Assembly (NCBI GenBank): GCA_015152465.1
Contig: SUTX01000001.1
Span: 62,001-126,000 of the forward strand
Origin: Cyanobacteria bacterium SIG31
GTDB lineage: Bacteria > Cyanobacteriota > Vampirovibrionia > Gastranaerophilales > Gastranaerophilaceae
Direction of reading: 5' to 3'
Length of the DNA stretch: 64,000 bases
Shown: piece by piece, positions 16,932 to 25,256 of the stretch
Layout: each line of letters starts with the position of its first letter
How positions within the stretch are numbered: the stretch's first letter is position 1
Made by a program: the position numbers and the translations under genes
Notes under the pieces: model-generated
The model's input: the letters and a program-made list of their open reading frames with translations, nothing else
The model's database searches: none
What the model was told of the DNA's origin: nothing

Positions 16932-18281
16932 TTATACTACACCTTGAGCAACCATTGCTTCAGCAAGTTTATCAAAAGCAGCCAGATTAGCACCCGCTAC
17001 ATAATTCCCTGCACAGCCATATTTTTCAGCATTATCTTTACAAGAGTTGAAAATATTAATCATAATTCTTTCTAATTTGTTTTCAACTTCTTCAAATGTG
17101 TAATAAAATCTCATGCTGTTTTGAGACATTTCTATTGCAGAAGTTGCAACACCGCCTGCATTTGCAGCTTTTGCAGGAGCTACCAAAACACCTTTCTCTA
17201 ATAAGTAGTCAGTAGCTTCTTGAGTACAAGGCATGTTTGCACCTTCCCCTATGGCCAAAACACCATTTTCTACAAGTTTTTTTGCTGAATTTAGTGTTAA
17301 TTCGTTTTGAGTAGCACAAGGAAGAGCAATGTCTGTTTTTATTTCCCAAATAGGAGAGTCGTCTCCTGTTCTTTGAGTGTATATAGCATCATCGTATTTG
17401 CGTAGGTACTCGCTAATTCTACCACGCTCAACTTCTTTGATTTGTTTAACTAAATCTAAATCAATACCTTTAGAATCATAGATACAACCGTTAGAATCGC
17501 TCATTGCTACAACTTTAGCACCGTTTTCAATTGCTTTTTCTGCGGCATAAATAGCAACATTGCCAGAGCCTGATATCGTTACTGTTTTTCCTTTGAAGCT
17601 GTTTTTGTGAGCTTTAAGCATTTCTCTCACATAAAAGACAAGCCCATATCCAGTTGCTTCTTTTCTTGCAAGAGAACCACCGTAAGAGATTGCTTTTCCT
17701 GTTAAAACGCCACCTTCGTATGCATTGCGGATTCTTTTATATTGTCCGAATAAATAACCTATTTCACGAGCTCCAACACCTATGTCTCCAGCTGGAACGT
17801 CAACATCTTGTCCTATATGTCTGTATAGTTCTGTCATAAAGCTTTGGCAGAATCTCATTATTTCATTATCAGATTTTCCTTTAGGGTCAAAATCGCTACC
17901 ACCTTTTGCTCCACCTATTGGTAGGCCAGTTAAAGCGTTTTTAAAAATTTGTTCAAAGCCTAAAAATTTCATAATACTTTGGTTAACGCTAGGGTGAAAT
18001 CTAAGACCACCTTTGTATGGTCCTATCAAGGAATTAAATTGAACTCTATATCCACGGTTTACTACAATTTCTCCTTTATCATTTATCCAAGGAACTCTGA
18101 ATATTATAGTTCTTTCAGGCTCAGTGATTCTTTCGAGTATGGCCAACTTTTCATATTCAGAATGTCTTTCTAATATAGGTTCTACAGAAGTTAAAACCTC
18201 TTTAACAGCTTGTAAAAATTCGGGTTCATGAGGGTTTTTAGTTTCAGTTTCTTCTAGTACTCTCTTAAGATATTTATTCAT
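16932..18281 (-). CDS. gdhA: NADP-type glutamate dehydrogenase
   Basis: The 449-aa protein has YKGGLRFHPSVN and the catalytic-Lys signature LPIGGAKGGSDFDPKGKSD, with VDVPAGDIGVG and the Rossmann-like SGSGNVAIYAAEKA. It is the hexameric GDH of family I, assimilating ammonium into 2-oxoglutarate. Length is typical. A monocistronic unit by spacing; the promoter was not localised. Confidence 0.96.
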   Translation of the reverse strand: MNKYLKRVLEETETKNPHEPEFLQAVKEVLTSVEPILERHSEYEKLAILERITEPERTIIFRVPWINDKGEIVVNRGYRVQFNSLIGPYKGGLRFHPSVNQSIMKFLGFEQIFKNALTGLPIGGAKGGSDFDPKGKSDNEIMRFCQSFMTELYRHIGQDVDVPAGDIGVGAREIGYLFGQYKRIRNAYEGGVLTGKAISYGGSLARKEATGYGLVFYVREMLKAHKNSFKGKTVTISGSGNVAIYAAEKAIENGAKVVAMSDSNGCIYDSKGIDLDLVKQIKEVERGRISEYLRKYDDAIYTQRTGDDSPIWEIKTDIALPCATQNELTLNSAKKLVENGVLAIGEGANMPCTQEATDYLLEKGVLVAPAKAANAGGVATSAIEMSQNSMRFYYTFEEVENKLERIMINIFNSCKDNAEKYGCAGNYVAGANLAAFDKLAEAMVAQGVV

Positions 18282-18435
18282 TGTTAAACAATCTCCATAA
18301 TCGTCTTGTATACTAACTTATACAATATTGCAAAATATTTTTCAAGCAAAAATTTTATTAAGAATTTAAAAAAAATAAAAGCTACTATTTTATTAAAAAA
18401 TATGTTACTATAGATGTGATTTAGAGAGAGGTTTT

Positions 18436-19443
18436 ATGAAAAAAATATTAACTATATTAATTGCATTTCTAGTAATGAATATGCAATCTTGTTTTGCTCA
18501 GATTGAAGTTTTACCAACAATGCAAAGTAAATCTAATACTCAAGATAGGGTTTGGGTAGGTAGCTTTCAGCTCGTATGGAATGATTTTATAAATAAGATT
18601 ATCTTTAATCCAGTAAGGTTTAGAGAGGGTATGCCCCAATCCGTTATAGAGTTAAATAAACAGTTGTTTTCGACCGATGATTTATCTGAAAAAAGCTATT
18701 ATAAATATGCTGGTAGGGTAACTAAAAAAACAAAAAAGACTATAGCAAAATCAATAAAGAAAAAGTTTAAAGAGACAAGCGATTTGTTAGACAAATTAGA
18801 TTTAACTCCTCGAAACGATATGATAATTGTCTATGCGATGTTAAAAAAGAACTTTGAATTTATACACGAGTTTGACAAACTGGGTAGTTCTTTATTTAAA
18901 CAAGAACAACCAGCTGAATTCTTTGGTATTAGTGGTACTTCTAAAAAAGCTTTGGATAGCGGGGTGCAAGTTCTTTTTTATAACTCACCAGAAGATTTTG
19001 CGGTTATGCTATTAACAAAAGATGACGATGAAGTTTATTTATATAAAAACTCTGCAAATAAAGCGTTTAACTATTTATATGCTGACATGTTGAAAAAAGA
19101 AAAAATGTACACAGGCGATAAAACATTTAATAATGTAGATGAACTTAAAGTGCCTAATTTAAAAATAAATGTAGAGAAAGCTTTTGAAGAATTAACTGGC
19201 AGAAGAATTATGGGTACTAATTATGTTATCAATCAAGCATTACAAACTGTAAAATTTGATATGAATAATAAGGGTGTTAAACTTAAGAGCGAAGCAGCGA
19301 TGACTGTTATGACGACATCACTTCAGCCAGAAGTTGAACCTCGTATGTTTTATTTCGATGACACTTTTGTAGTATTCTTAAAAGAAAAAGAAAAGAAAAA
19401 TCCATATTTTGCTTTGCGGGTTAATGATATAACGAATTATTAA
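18436..19443 (+). CDS. Secreted serpin-like protein
   Basis: The 335-aa product has a signal peptide (MKKILTILIAFLVMNMQSCFA). Its C-terminal third follows the serpin pattern: VPNLKINVEKAFEELTG (about 239-255, the 's2C/helix' PKFxI..LxxLG element), TVKFDMNNKGVKLKSEAA (about 271-288, where serpins have the E-x-G hinge before the reactive loop), and FYFDDTFVVFL (about 305-315, the rP-F strand). Inhibitory serpins keep a run of small residues in the hinge; here it is NKGVKLKSEAAMTVMTT, so inhibition is uncertain. Serpins trap serine or cysteine proteases. The SD is weak (GAGAGAGG). Followed 22 bases later by a small gene. Confidence 0.6.
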   Translation: MKKILTILIAFLVMNMQSCFAQIEVLPTMQSKSNTQDRVWVGSFQLVWNDFINKIIFNPVRFREGMPQSVIELNKQLFSTDDLSEKSYYKYAGRVTKKTKKTIAKSIKKKFKETSDLLDKLDLTPRNDMIIVYAMLKKNFEFIHEFDKLGSSLFKQEQPAEFFGISGTSKKALDSGVQVLFYNSPEDFAVMLLTKDDDEVYLYKNSANKAFNYLYADMLKKEKMYTGDKTFNNVDELKVPNLKINVEKAFEELTGRRIMGTNYVINQALQTVKFDMNNKGVKLKSEAAMTVMTTSLQPEVEPRMFYFDDTFVVFLKEKEKKNPYFALRVNDITNY

Positions 19444-19465
19444 AAAATGTCTAAGGAGAGTGGTT

Positions 19466-19729
19466 GTGAAAATTAGTTCTATTCAAAATGTAAGTGCTAA
19501 TAATCAGTTGAATTTTAGAACTCAAAACGAAGCTACTAAAAAGAAGTATAATTGGAAAAATATTGGTGCTGATGCAATGGCAGCAGGTATTGTGATTGAT
19601 ATCTTTGGTGAAGTATTACCAAGAGCTGAACGTAAAAGATTTTTTATTGCAGAAGCCTTAATGCTCGTTGGTGGAGCTATCTATTTGTACGAAACTTTGT
19701 TTAAAAAAGAGACTAAAACTGAAGTATAA
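19466..19729 (+). CDS. Small orphan membrane protein with N-terminal NFRT motif
   Basis: The product is about 87 aa. GTG 19466 is preferred over GTG 19460 because AAGGAG then sits seven bases upstream. The N-terminus (VKISSIQNVSANNQLNFRT) resembles the F-K/R-G leaders of other orphan proteins here. A hydrophobic helix lies near residues 58-75 (FFIAEALMLVGGAIYLYETLF). Function unknown; probably co-transcribed with the serpin-like gene. Confidence 0.65.
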   Translation: MKISSIQNVSANNQLNFRTQNEATKKKYNWKNIGADAMAAGIVIDIFGEVLPRAERKRFFIAEALMLVGGAIYLYETLFKKETKTEV

Positions 19730-19888
19730 ATTTCTTTTTTGTTTTCTGTTTTGTCGTTTAGAATTCGTTTTTTGGTAGACATAATGTAATTTTTTATTAC
19801 GGGATTTTTCTTTTGCATAATTATATATTAGAATTATAGTAAAGGAAGTAATTTATCTTAGTGGGTATATAAAAAGGGTTATTAAATT

Positions 19889-21868
19889 TTGGAAAACATT
19901 TGGAAGAGAAGACGCCGGAAAAAACAAGATTTATATGTGGTAATTTTTTTAGCGATATTTACTGCTAGTTATTTTGTATATAACCACATATCCTCAGAAG
20001 ATAGGGGTGTAAAAGCTTATACTAAAGCTTTGATAGAATATAAAGATACGGATTATGAAAAAGCTTATCATGAATTTGCAAAAGTACCATCCGGTTCAAC
20101 GCTAAAAGAATCTGCTCTTTTTCGTCAGGCTAGATGTGCTACAAATATGGGGAAAAAAGAATTAGCTATAAAAAAATATAAAAAAATAGTTCGTTCTAGA
20201 TCAAAATCAAGTATTGTTCCAATCAGTGAGTATAATATGGCTAACTTGCTTTTAGATTTAAAAGACAAGAGAGCTAAAAAACATTTTCAAAATATTATAA
20301 AAAAACATCCAACTAGTGACTATGCGATTGCTGCAGAGTATTACTTGGGATTAATTGAACTTGCAAATTTACCAGAGTCTACAAAAAACAGGCAAAAAGC
20401 CATAGATAGAGCTTTTATAAACTTTAAGACTTATATAATTAAATCTCCTGATGGTAGATTTGCATTGAAGTGTGTTCAAGAGATTGAGAAGCTTAATGTG
20501 AGTTTAAAAAACTATGACAATTTGCTAATAGCCCAAGTCTATTATGCGAATGGAGAATACGAGAAAGCACGGCAGTACCTCGACAAAACGACAATATCAG
20601 AAAGCTGGGCTGATTTTGCTAAGACGGAGCATAAACTCAAAAATTATGAAAAAACTCGATATTATACAGATTATGGTTTGAGAAATTATGCAGCAGCAGT
20701 TGAGCCTAATGATGTTTATCAAGTAATAGATAACTATATATCAACGTTTAGCTCCAGAAAAGAAGGCATAAATTCGCTTTTGGCACAAAATTATGACTCT
20801 ACTGGTTCTGATTATATTTCTTATTTAAATTGTAATGAGGTTGTTGGTAAAAATTATAAAGAAGCTTGTTATAGAACTTTATATGAAAAATATCCTAATG
20901 GACAGTTTTCTGGTGATGCTTTATATAATCTTTTTATTATTAAATATTTACAGAAAAAATACTATGATGCTCAAAGGCTAGGCTTTTTACATATGAAAAA
21001 ATTCCCGAATGTAAAATCTTCTCCTGCTGTAACTTATTATATGGGTAAAATTGCAAACAAATTAAAACATTATGAAAGTGCGAATAGCTATTATAAAAAA
21101 GTTTTAGCAAACTATCCTGATTCATATTATGCGTTTAGGGCTAATTATAATTTGTATAAAGCTGATGGCTCTATGCCGTTCTTGAATATAACGCCAAAGC
21201 CTGTAGTGTTCCCTTATAAAAAATCTTTAGAAAATAATTTGGTTATAAAATTAGCTCTATTAAAAGATTATGATTTAGTTGAGGAACTCTGTAAAAAAGA
21301 TAAATTTATACAGAGCTGGATTGCTTATCAAAAAGGGAATCATACTATCTCTGCAATACTAGCAAGAAATGCTATGGAAGATATGCAAGCAAAACCGGCA
21401 TTCGATGATTTAAGATGGAGACTTGCATATCCTTTACATTATTATGACGTTGTTGAAAAGGTAAAAGGTAATAATAATCCTATAATATTAGAATCCATAA
21501 TAAAGGAAGAAAGTCATTTTAATCCTTTTGCAACCAGTTCGGTTGGTGCGAGCGGACTTATGCAACTAATGCCAGCTACTTATAATGAGATAGTAAAAAA
21601 TACTAACATTGGCAGTGATATTTATAATACTGAAAGTAATATAAAAGCAGGTAGTATATATTATGAAAGGCTTAAAAAGTCTTTGGGTAATAAAGATTTA
21701 TATGCGATTTCAGCATATAATGGTGGTATAGGCTCGGTTAGTAATTGGTTTTCAAAATTAATTTATAATGATACTGATGAATTTGTGGAACAGATTCCTT
21801 ACCCAGAGACGAAAAACTATGTTAAAAAAGTTTTTCGCTCTTATTGGGTCTATGGTAATATATACTAA
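19889..21868 (+). CDS. Membrane-anchored soluble-lytic-transglycosylase-type protein (Slt family)
   Basis: The 659-aa protein has an N-terminal anchor (LYVVIFLAIFTASYFVYNHI, about 15-34), a long TPR-rich alpha-superhelix, and a C-terminal lysozyme-like SLT domain: IIKEESHFNPFATSSVGASG with the catalytic Glu, LMQLMPAT and ISAYNGG. It cleaves peptidoglycan beta-1,4 bonds, forming 1,6-anhydro ends. Residues before the anchor are Arg/Lys-rich, predicting a periplasmic enzyme domain. The start is a TTG at 19889 with AAAGGG about 10 bases upstream. tmk follows after 11 bases. Confidence 0.88.
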   Translation: MENIWKRRRRKKQDLYVVIFLAIFTASYFVYNHISSEDRGVKAYTKALIEYKDTDYEKAYHEFAKVPSGSTLKESALFRQARCATNMGKKELAIKKYKKIVRSRSKSSIVPISEYNMANLLLDLKDKRAKKHFQNIIKKHPTSDYAIAAEYYLGLIELANLPESTKNRQKAIDRAFINFKTYIIKSPDGRFALKCVQEIEKLNVSLKNYDNLLIAQVYYANGEYEKARQYLDKTTISESWADFAKTEHKLKNYEKTRYYTDYGLRNYAAAVEPNDVYQVIDNYISTFSSRKEGINSLLAQNYDSTGSDYISYLNCNEVVGKNYKEACYRTLYEKYPNGQFSGDALYNLFIIKYLQKKYYDAQRLGFLHMKKFPNVKSSPAVTYYMGKIANKLKHYESANSYYKKVLANYPDSYYAFRANYNLYKADGSMPFLNITPKPVVFPYKKSLENNLVIKLALLKDYDLVEELCKKDKFIQSWIAYQKGNHTISAILARNAMEDMQAKPAFDDLRWRLAYPLHYYDVVEKVKGNNNPIILESIIKEESHFNPFATSSVGASGLMQLMPATYNEIVKNTNIGSDIYNTESNIKAGSIYYERLKKSLGNKDLYAISAYNGGIGSVSNWFSKLIYNDTDEFVEQIPYPETKNYVKKVFRSYWVYGNIY

Positions 21869-21879
21869 AAGAGGAAATT

Positions 21880-22485
21880 ATGGCAAAAGGTTTGTTTATA
21901 ACATTTGAAGGTGGAGATGGTTGCGGTAAAACAACTCAAATTAATCTTCTTGATGAGTATTTAAGAAATAAAGGTTTCAAAACTCTATTAACTCGAGAAC
22001 CTGGCTCAAAAGGCTTGGGTATTAAATTAAGAGAAATCTTATTAAACTATGATGGAGAAGTCTCTCCTGTAGCAGAATCTTTTCTATTTCTTGCTGATAG
22101 AGCGCAACACGTTGACTGCATAATAAAGCCTGCACTTGAAGAAGGTGTTATTGTACTTTGTGATAGACATACGGACTCTACAGTTGCATATCAAGGATAT
22201 GGCAGAGGTCTTGATTTAGAACAAATTCATAGATTAAATAAAATTGCAACAAGTGGACTTAAACCAGATTTAACAATAGTTTTAGATGTGGATGTCGAAA
22301 CTTCCCAAAAGCGTGTTGGTGCTGAAAAAGATAGAATGGAATCTGCTGGAATTGAGTTTTTTGAACGTGTGAGAAACGGATTTCTAGAAATTGCAAAACA
22401 AGAGCCTGAAAGAGTTAAAGTTGTTGATTCTACTCAACCAATTGAAGAAATTCATAAACAGATATTGGAGTTAGTTGGAAGATGA
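21880..22485 (+). CDS. tmk: Thymidylate kinase
   Basis: The 201-aa protein has the P-loop [12 protein letters not shown], the DRxxxS segment ([16 protein letters not shown]) and a typical LID region. It phosphorylates dTMP to dTDP. SD GAGGAA precedes the start; its 3' end overlaps prfB by 4 bases (ATGA). Confidence 0.96.
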   Translation: MAKGLFITFEGGDGCGKTTQINLLDEYLRNKGFKTLLTREPGSKGLGIKLREILLNYDGEVSPVAESFLFLADRAQHVDCIIKPALEEGVIVLCDRHTDSTVAYQGYGRGLDLEQIHRLNKIATSGLKPDLTIVLDVDVETSQKRVGAEKDRMESAGIEFFERVRNGFLEIAKQEPERVKVVDSTQPIEEIHKQILELVGR

Positions 22486-23537
22486 ATTTAGATGAACTTA
22501 AACAACGAGTATTAAAAAATACTGAGGGTTGTGAAAGTTTATCTTCTGAATTAGATAATTTAGAATCAAAGCTTCAGGACCCATCGGTTTGGGCTGATCA
22601 AAAACTAGCGTCTGAAATAGGTCAGCAAGTTAGAGAAATTAAAGATAAAATTTCACTTTTTAATGGTTGGAATTCTATTTTAGAAGATGTTCAAACAGCT
22701 CAGGAAATTGGCGATGAAGAGCTTATAAAAGAAAGTGAAGCATCTTTAGTTGAACTTGAAAAACAGCTTGATAAATATGATATCCAGCAAATGCTTTCTG
22801 GCGAGTATGACGATGCGGACGCATTTTTGTCTATAAATGCAGGAGCTGGTGGAACTGATGCACAAGACTGGGCAAATATGCTTCTTAGAATGTATATTCG
22901 CTGGGCTGAAGCAAGAGGCTGGAAAACAGAACTTGTGGATAAATCAGATGGTGAAGAAGCGGGGATTAAATCAGCTACAATAAAGATTAATGGAAAGTTT
23001 GCTTACGGATACGCTAAAGCAGAAAAGGGTGTACATAGACTTGTAAGAATTTCACCTTTTAATGCTAATGGTAAGCGTCAAACAAGCTTTGCGTCTTGTG
23101 AGGTATCTCCAATAATTGCAGATTATGAGAAGACAATAATAATACCACCAGAAGATTTAGAAGTTGAAACAATGCGTTCTGGCGGTGCGGGTGGTCAGAA
23201 TGTTAATAAAGTAGAAACTGCTGTAAGGATTTTGCATAAACCTACTGGAATTGTGGTTAAGTGCCAACAAGAACGCTCGCAATTGCAGAATAAGGAAAAT
23301 GCAATGCAAATGCTTGCATCAAAACTTCTAGAAATACGTCAACGTGAACACGAAAAAAAATTAGCAGAGCTTAAGGGTGAAAATTTTGACATAAATTTTG
23401 GTTCTCAGATTCGTTCGTATGTGTTCCATCCTTATAAAATGGTAAAAGATCATCGTACGGGCTATGAAGTTGGCAATGTCGATGCAGTTATGGACGGTGA
23501 TTTAGATGGTTTTATTGAAAGCTTTTTAAAGGGGTAA
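22482..23537 (+). CDS. prfB: Peptide chain release factor 2
   Basis: The 351-aa protein has the RF2-specific SPF tripeptide ([18 protein letters not shown]), which reads UGA/UAA, and the GGQ motif ([19 protein letters not shown]) that triggers peptidyl-tRNA hydrolysis. The gene is in one frame from ATG 22482, overlapping tmk; the CUU-UGA +1 programmed frameshift found in many prfB genes is absent, and the N-terminus is about ten residues shorter than in E. coli. Confidence 0.96.
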   Translation: MNLDELKQRVLKNTEGCESLSSELDNLESKLQDPSVWADQKLASEIGQQVREIKDKISLFNGWNSILEDVQTAQEIGDEELIKESEASLVELEKQLDKYDIQQMLSGEYDDADAFLSINAGAGGTDAQDWANMLLRMYIRWAEARGWKTELVDKSDGEEAGIKSATIKINGKFAYGYAKAEKGVHRLVRISPFNANGKRQTSFASCEVSPIIADYEKTIIIPPEDLEVETMRSGGAGGQNVNKVETAVRILHKPTGIVVKCQQERSQLQNKENAMQMLASKLLEIRQREHEKKLAELKGENFDINFGSQIRSYVFHPYKMVKDHRTGYEVGNVDAVMDGDLDGFIESFLKG

Positions 23538-23617
23538 AACTAATTCCTGAGAAAATTAACAAAACGTTTGACAATAAAAAATGTTTGAGTTAAGATAAAT
23601 CTTGCCGAAAGCAATTA

Positions 23618-23693
23618 GGGCGTTTAGCTCAGTTGGTAGAGCGTCTCCCTTACAAGGAGAGGGTCAGAAGTTCGAGTCTTCTAACGCCCACCA
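23618..23693 (+). tRNA. tRNA-Val (anticodon UAC), CCA encoded
   Basis: Acceptor GGGCGTT (23618-23624) pairs with AACGCCC (23683-23689), followed by discriminator A and CCA. Anticodon loop CTTACAA contains TAC at 23651-23653, and the T-arm is AGAAG TTCGAGT CTTCT. Its 3' end is repeated twice downstream. Confidence 0.96.
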
Positions 23694-24244
23694 TAAAAAA
23701 CCGAATGACATTTGTTATTCGGTTTTTTATTTTGTCGTTCTGATGACTTGGACTTCCAATTGCGCCAGCAATTTAAGAAGTTCGGCGGATTTGCGGACGT
23801 ATTGAGCGAAGCGAAATTCGGGTAGCGAGGAAATTGAGCAGACTAGAACCGAAGGTTCTACTGCGAAACTTTCCGAGCGTGAAGCAAATCCAAGAGGAGT
23901 CTTCTAACGCCCACCATAAAAGAGATGATGACATTTGTTATCATCTCTTTTATTTTGAGTGTTTTGATAGCGAGAAGCTTCTTTTGAAGTTCGAGCGAGG
24001 AGCGAGCAGAGTGCGGAGGAATTTTGCAAAATGAATGAAATTCATTGAAGCAAAATCCGTAGACACGTTTAACGCGAGCGATTCAAGACAGTCTTCTAAC
24101 GCCCAGTTACTTTTTATGTATAAAAAGTAACCAAAAACACTTTTCATATAATCCTAAAGTCAATACTCATAAAATAAAAACAGGATGACATCAGTTATAC
24201 TGTTTTTTATTTTGTCGTTCTGATGACTTGGACTTCCAATTGCG
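23674..24244 (+). repeat. Array of tRNA-Val 3'-end copies and hairpins (integration-scar-like)
   Basis: The 25-base tRNA 3' end plus flank (GAGTCTTCTAACGCCC..., 23674-23698) is repeated exactly at 23897-23921, and 16 bases of it again at 24090-24105. A 43-base direct repeat (GTTTTTTATTTTGTCGTTCT...) occurs at 23722-23764 and 24202-24244, exactly 480 bases apart. Between them are REP-like palindromic stretches (GAACCGAAGGTTC) and hairpins at 23916-23944 and 24106-24131. There is no integrase gene nearby. This accounts for the roughly 600-base gap between tRNA-Val and the gene at 24295. Confidence 0.7.
23700..23735 (+). terminator. Intrinsic terminator of tRNA-Val
   Basis: CCGAATGACA / TGTTATTCGG stem (one G-U) followed by TTTTTTATTTTG. 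The internal TGACATTTGTTA recurs in terminator-like hairpins at about 23921 and 24180. Confidence 0.8.
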
Positions 24245-24294
24245 AATGCAATTTTGTGGAATATATAAAGCTAGACCAAAGTCTATATTACTGG

Positions 24295-24927
24295 CTAATT
24301 ATCACGTTCTTTTAATTTTGTTGCTAAAGCTGTTATTAATCCTAAACTAACAGCAGCAATTGCACCATATTTTACTGTATTACCAATTTTTAATGTTTTT
24401 TCTGAGGCTTCTGCAAGTATACTCAAATCAGAATTTTTTATATTTGCATAATTAAACTTTTTCTTTGTTGCATCAAATGAATTAGTAAGTTGTTCCTTTA
24501 CAAAATTAAAGTTTTTATTATATTTTTCAATTAATTCCTTAAATGTTGATAATTCTTTATCAGCACCACCGTTATTAAATCTTTCAAGCTCTTTTTTAAA
24601 GTATTTTTTATGTTTTTCTAAAAAAGATTTTAATTCTTCTGTTGTTAAGTTATCTTTTTTTAAAAGTTCTTTTATTTTATCTAGTTTAATATCTAGTCCA
24701 GCTTCTTTAAGAATTGAAATTGTTTTAGCGTGGTCTATAATATGTTCTTTTGTTACTGTGTGTACAAATTTATCAGTTGGTATACCGTCTTTCGCTAAAT
24801 TCGTAGTTAAATACCCGACACCACCACCAATAACAGCACCTGTAGCTGTTCCTAATAAACCATTACTTAAAGAATTACTCTTTTTGTTTTGTGTACTATC
24901 TACAGAAGCATAATTTATTGAACTCAT
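24295..24927 (-). CDS. Orphan protein with glycine zipper and C-terminal membrane helix
   Basis: The 210-aa protein has a Ser/Asn-rich start, a glycine-zipper segment (GLLGTATGAVIGGGVGYL, about 23-40), a long Lys/Glu-rich helical region (about 60-165), and a C-terminal hydrophobic helix (YGAIAAVSLGLITALAT, about 187-203). No family recognised. It has the best copy of the TACTTTATATAAGTA promoter-like motif upstream, and GGTAGT near the start as a weak SD. Confidence 0.7.
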   Translation of the reverse strand: MSSINYASVDSTQNKKSNSLSNGLLGTATGAVIGGGVGYLTTNLAKDGIPTDKFVHTVTKEHIIDHAKTISILKEAGLDIKLDKIKELLKKDNLTTEELKSFLEKHKKYFKKELERFNNGGADKELSTFKELIEKYNKNFNFVKEQLTNSFDATKKKFNYANIKNSDLSILAEASEKTLKIGNTVKYGAIAAVSLGLITALATKLKERDN

Positions 24928-24958
24928 AATACTACCTTTTTCTTATTTCTACACATTA

Positions 24959-24993
24959 TACTTATATAAAGTATCTTTCTTTTCAAAAATTGC
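24959..24993 (-). promoter_or_regulatory. CAATTTTT-N10-TACTTTATATAAGTA promoter-like motif
   Basis: On the minus strand, GCAATTTTTG (24993-24984), 10 bases, then TACTTTATATAAGTA (24973-24959), followed directly by TAATG. Identical 15-mer to the copy at 10335. Confidence 0.55.
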
Positions 24994-25203
24994 TTTTTTG
25001 TTAATAAATGTAAAATCACAATTTTGGGGGTAAACTTTGTTTTAGATATTGGCTCAAAAAATGCGTTCTTCTGATAGGGCTAAAAGAAGCACTACATAGC
25101 TATTTTGCGAAACTGCTGTGCTAATTCGTACGTAACCCTCCAGTATAAAAGGGACAGTGACAGATGTTATTATCCTTTTTATTATTTTAATCTAACTAAC
25201 GTA

Positions 25204-25231
25204 TTTCAAAAAACAGTTAAAATACTATAAT
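25204..25231 (+). promoter_or_regulatory. pepA promoter (sigma-70 type)
   Basis: TTTCAA (25204-25209), 16-base spacer, TATAAT (25226-25231), about 25 bases before the pepA start. Confidence 0.5.
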
Positions 25232-25256
25232 AGATTATAGTAAAGGAGAGTTTTAT

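Larger units (their letters stand above)
24928..25256. other. Intergenic region upstream of pepA
   Basis: Holds the divergent promoter motif at 24959-24993, a region of possible RNA structure around 25080-25185 (AGCAC...GTGCT pairing, then a GGGACAG TGACAGATGTTA hairpin resembling the tRNA-Val terminators), and the pepA promoter. No coding frame is convincing. Confidence 0.4.

Noticed and set aside
23750..24060. Frames in the tRNA-Val downstream region considered as small proteins
   Set aside because: They run through tRNA 3'-end copies and palindromes, so they are chance frames in repeat DNA.
25021..25160. SRP RNA or riboswitch upstream of pepA
   Set aside because: Some pairing exists, but no conserved core of a known RNA family was recognised.
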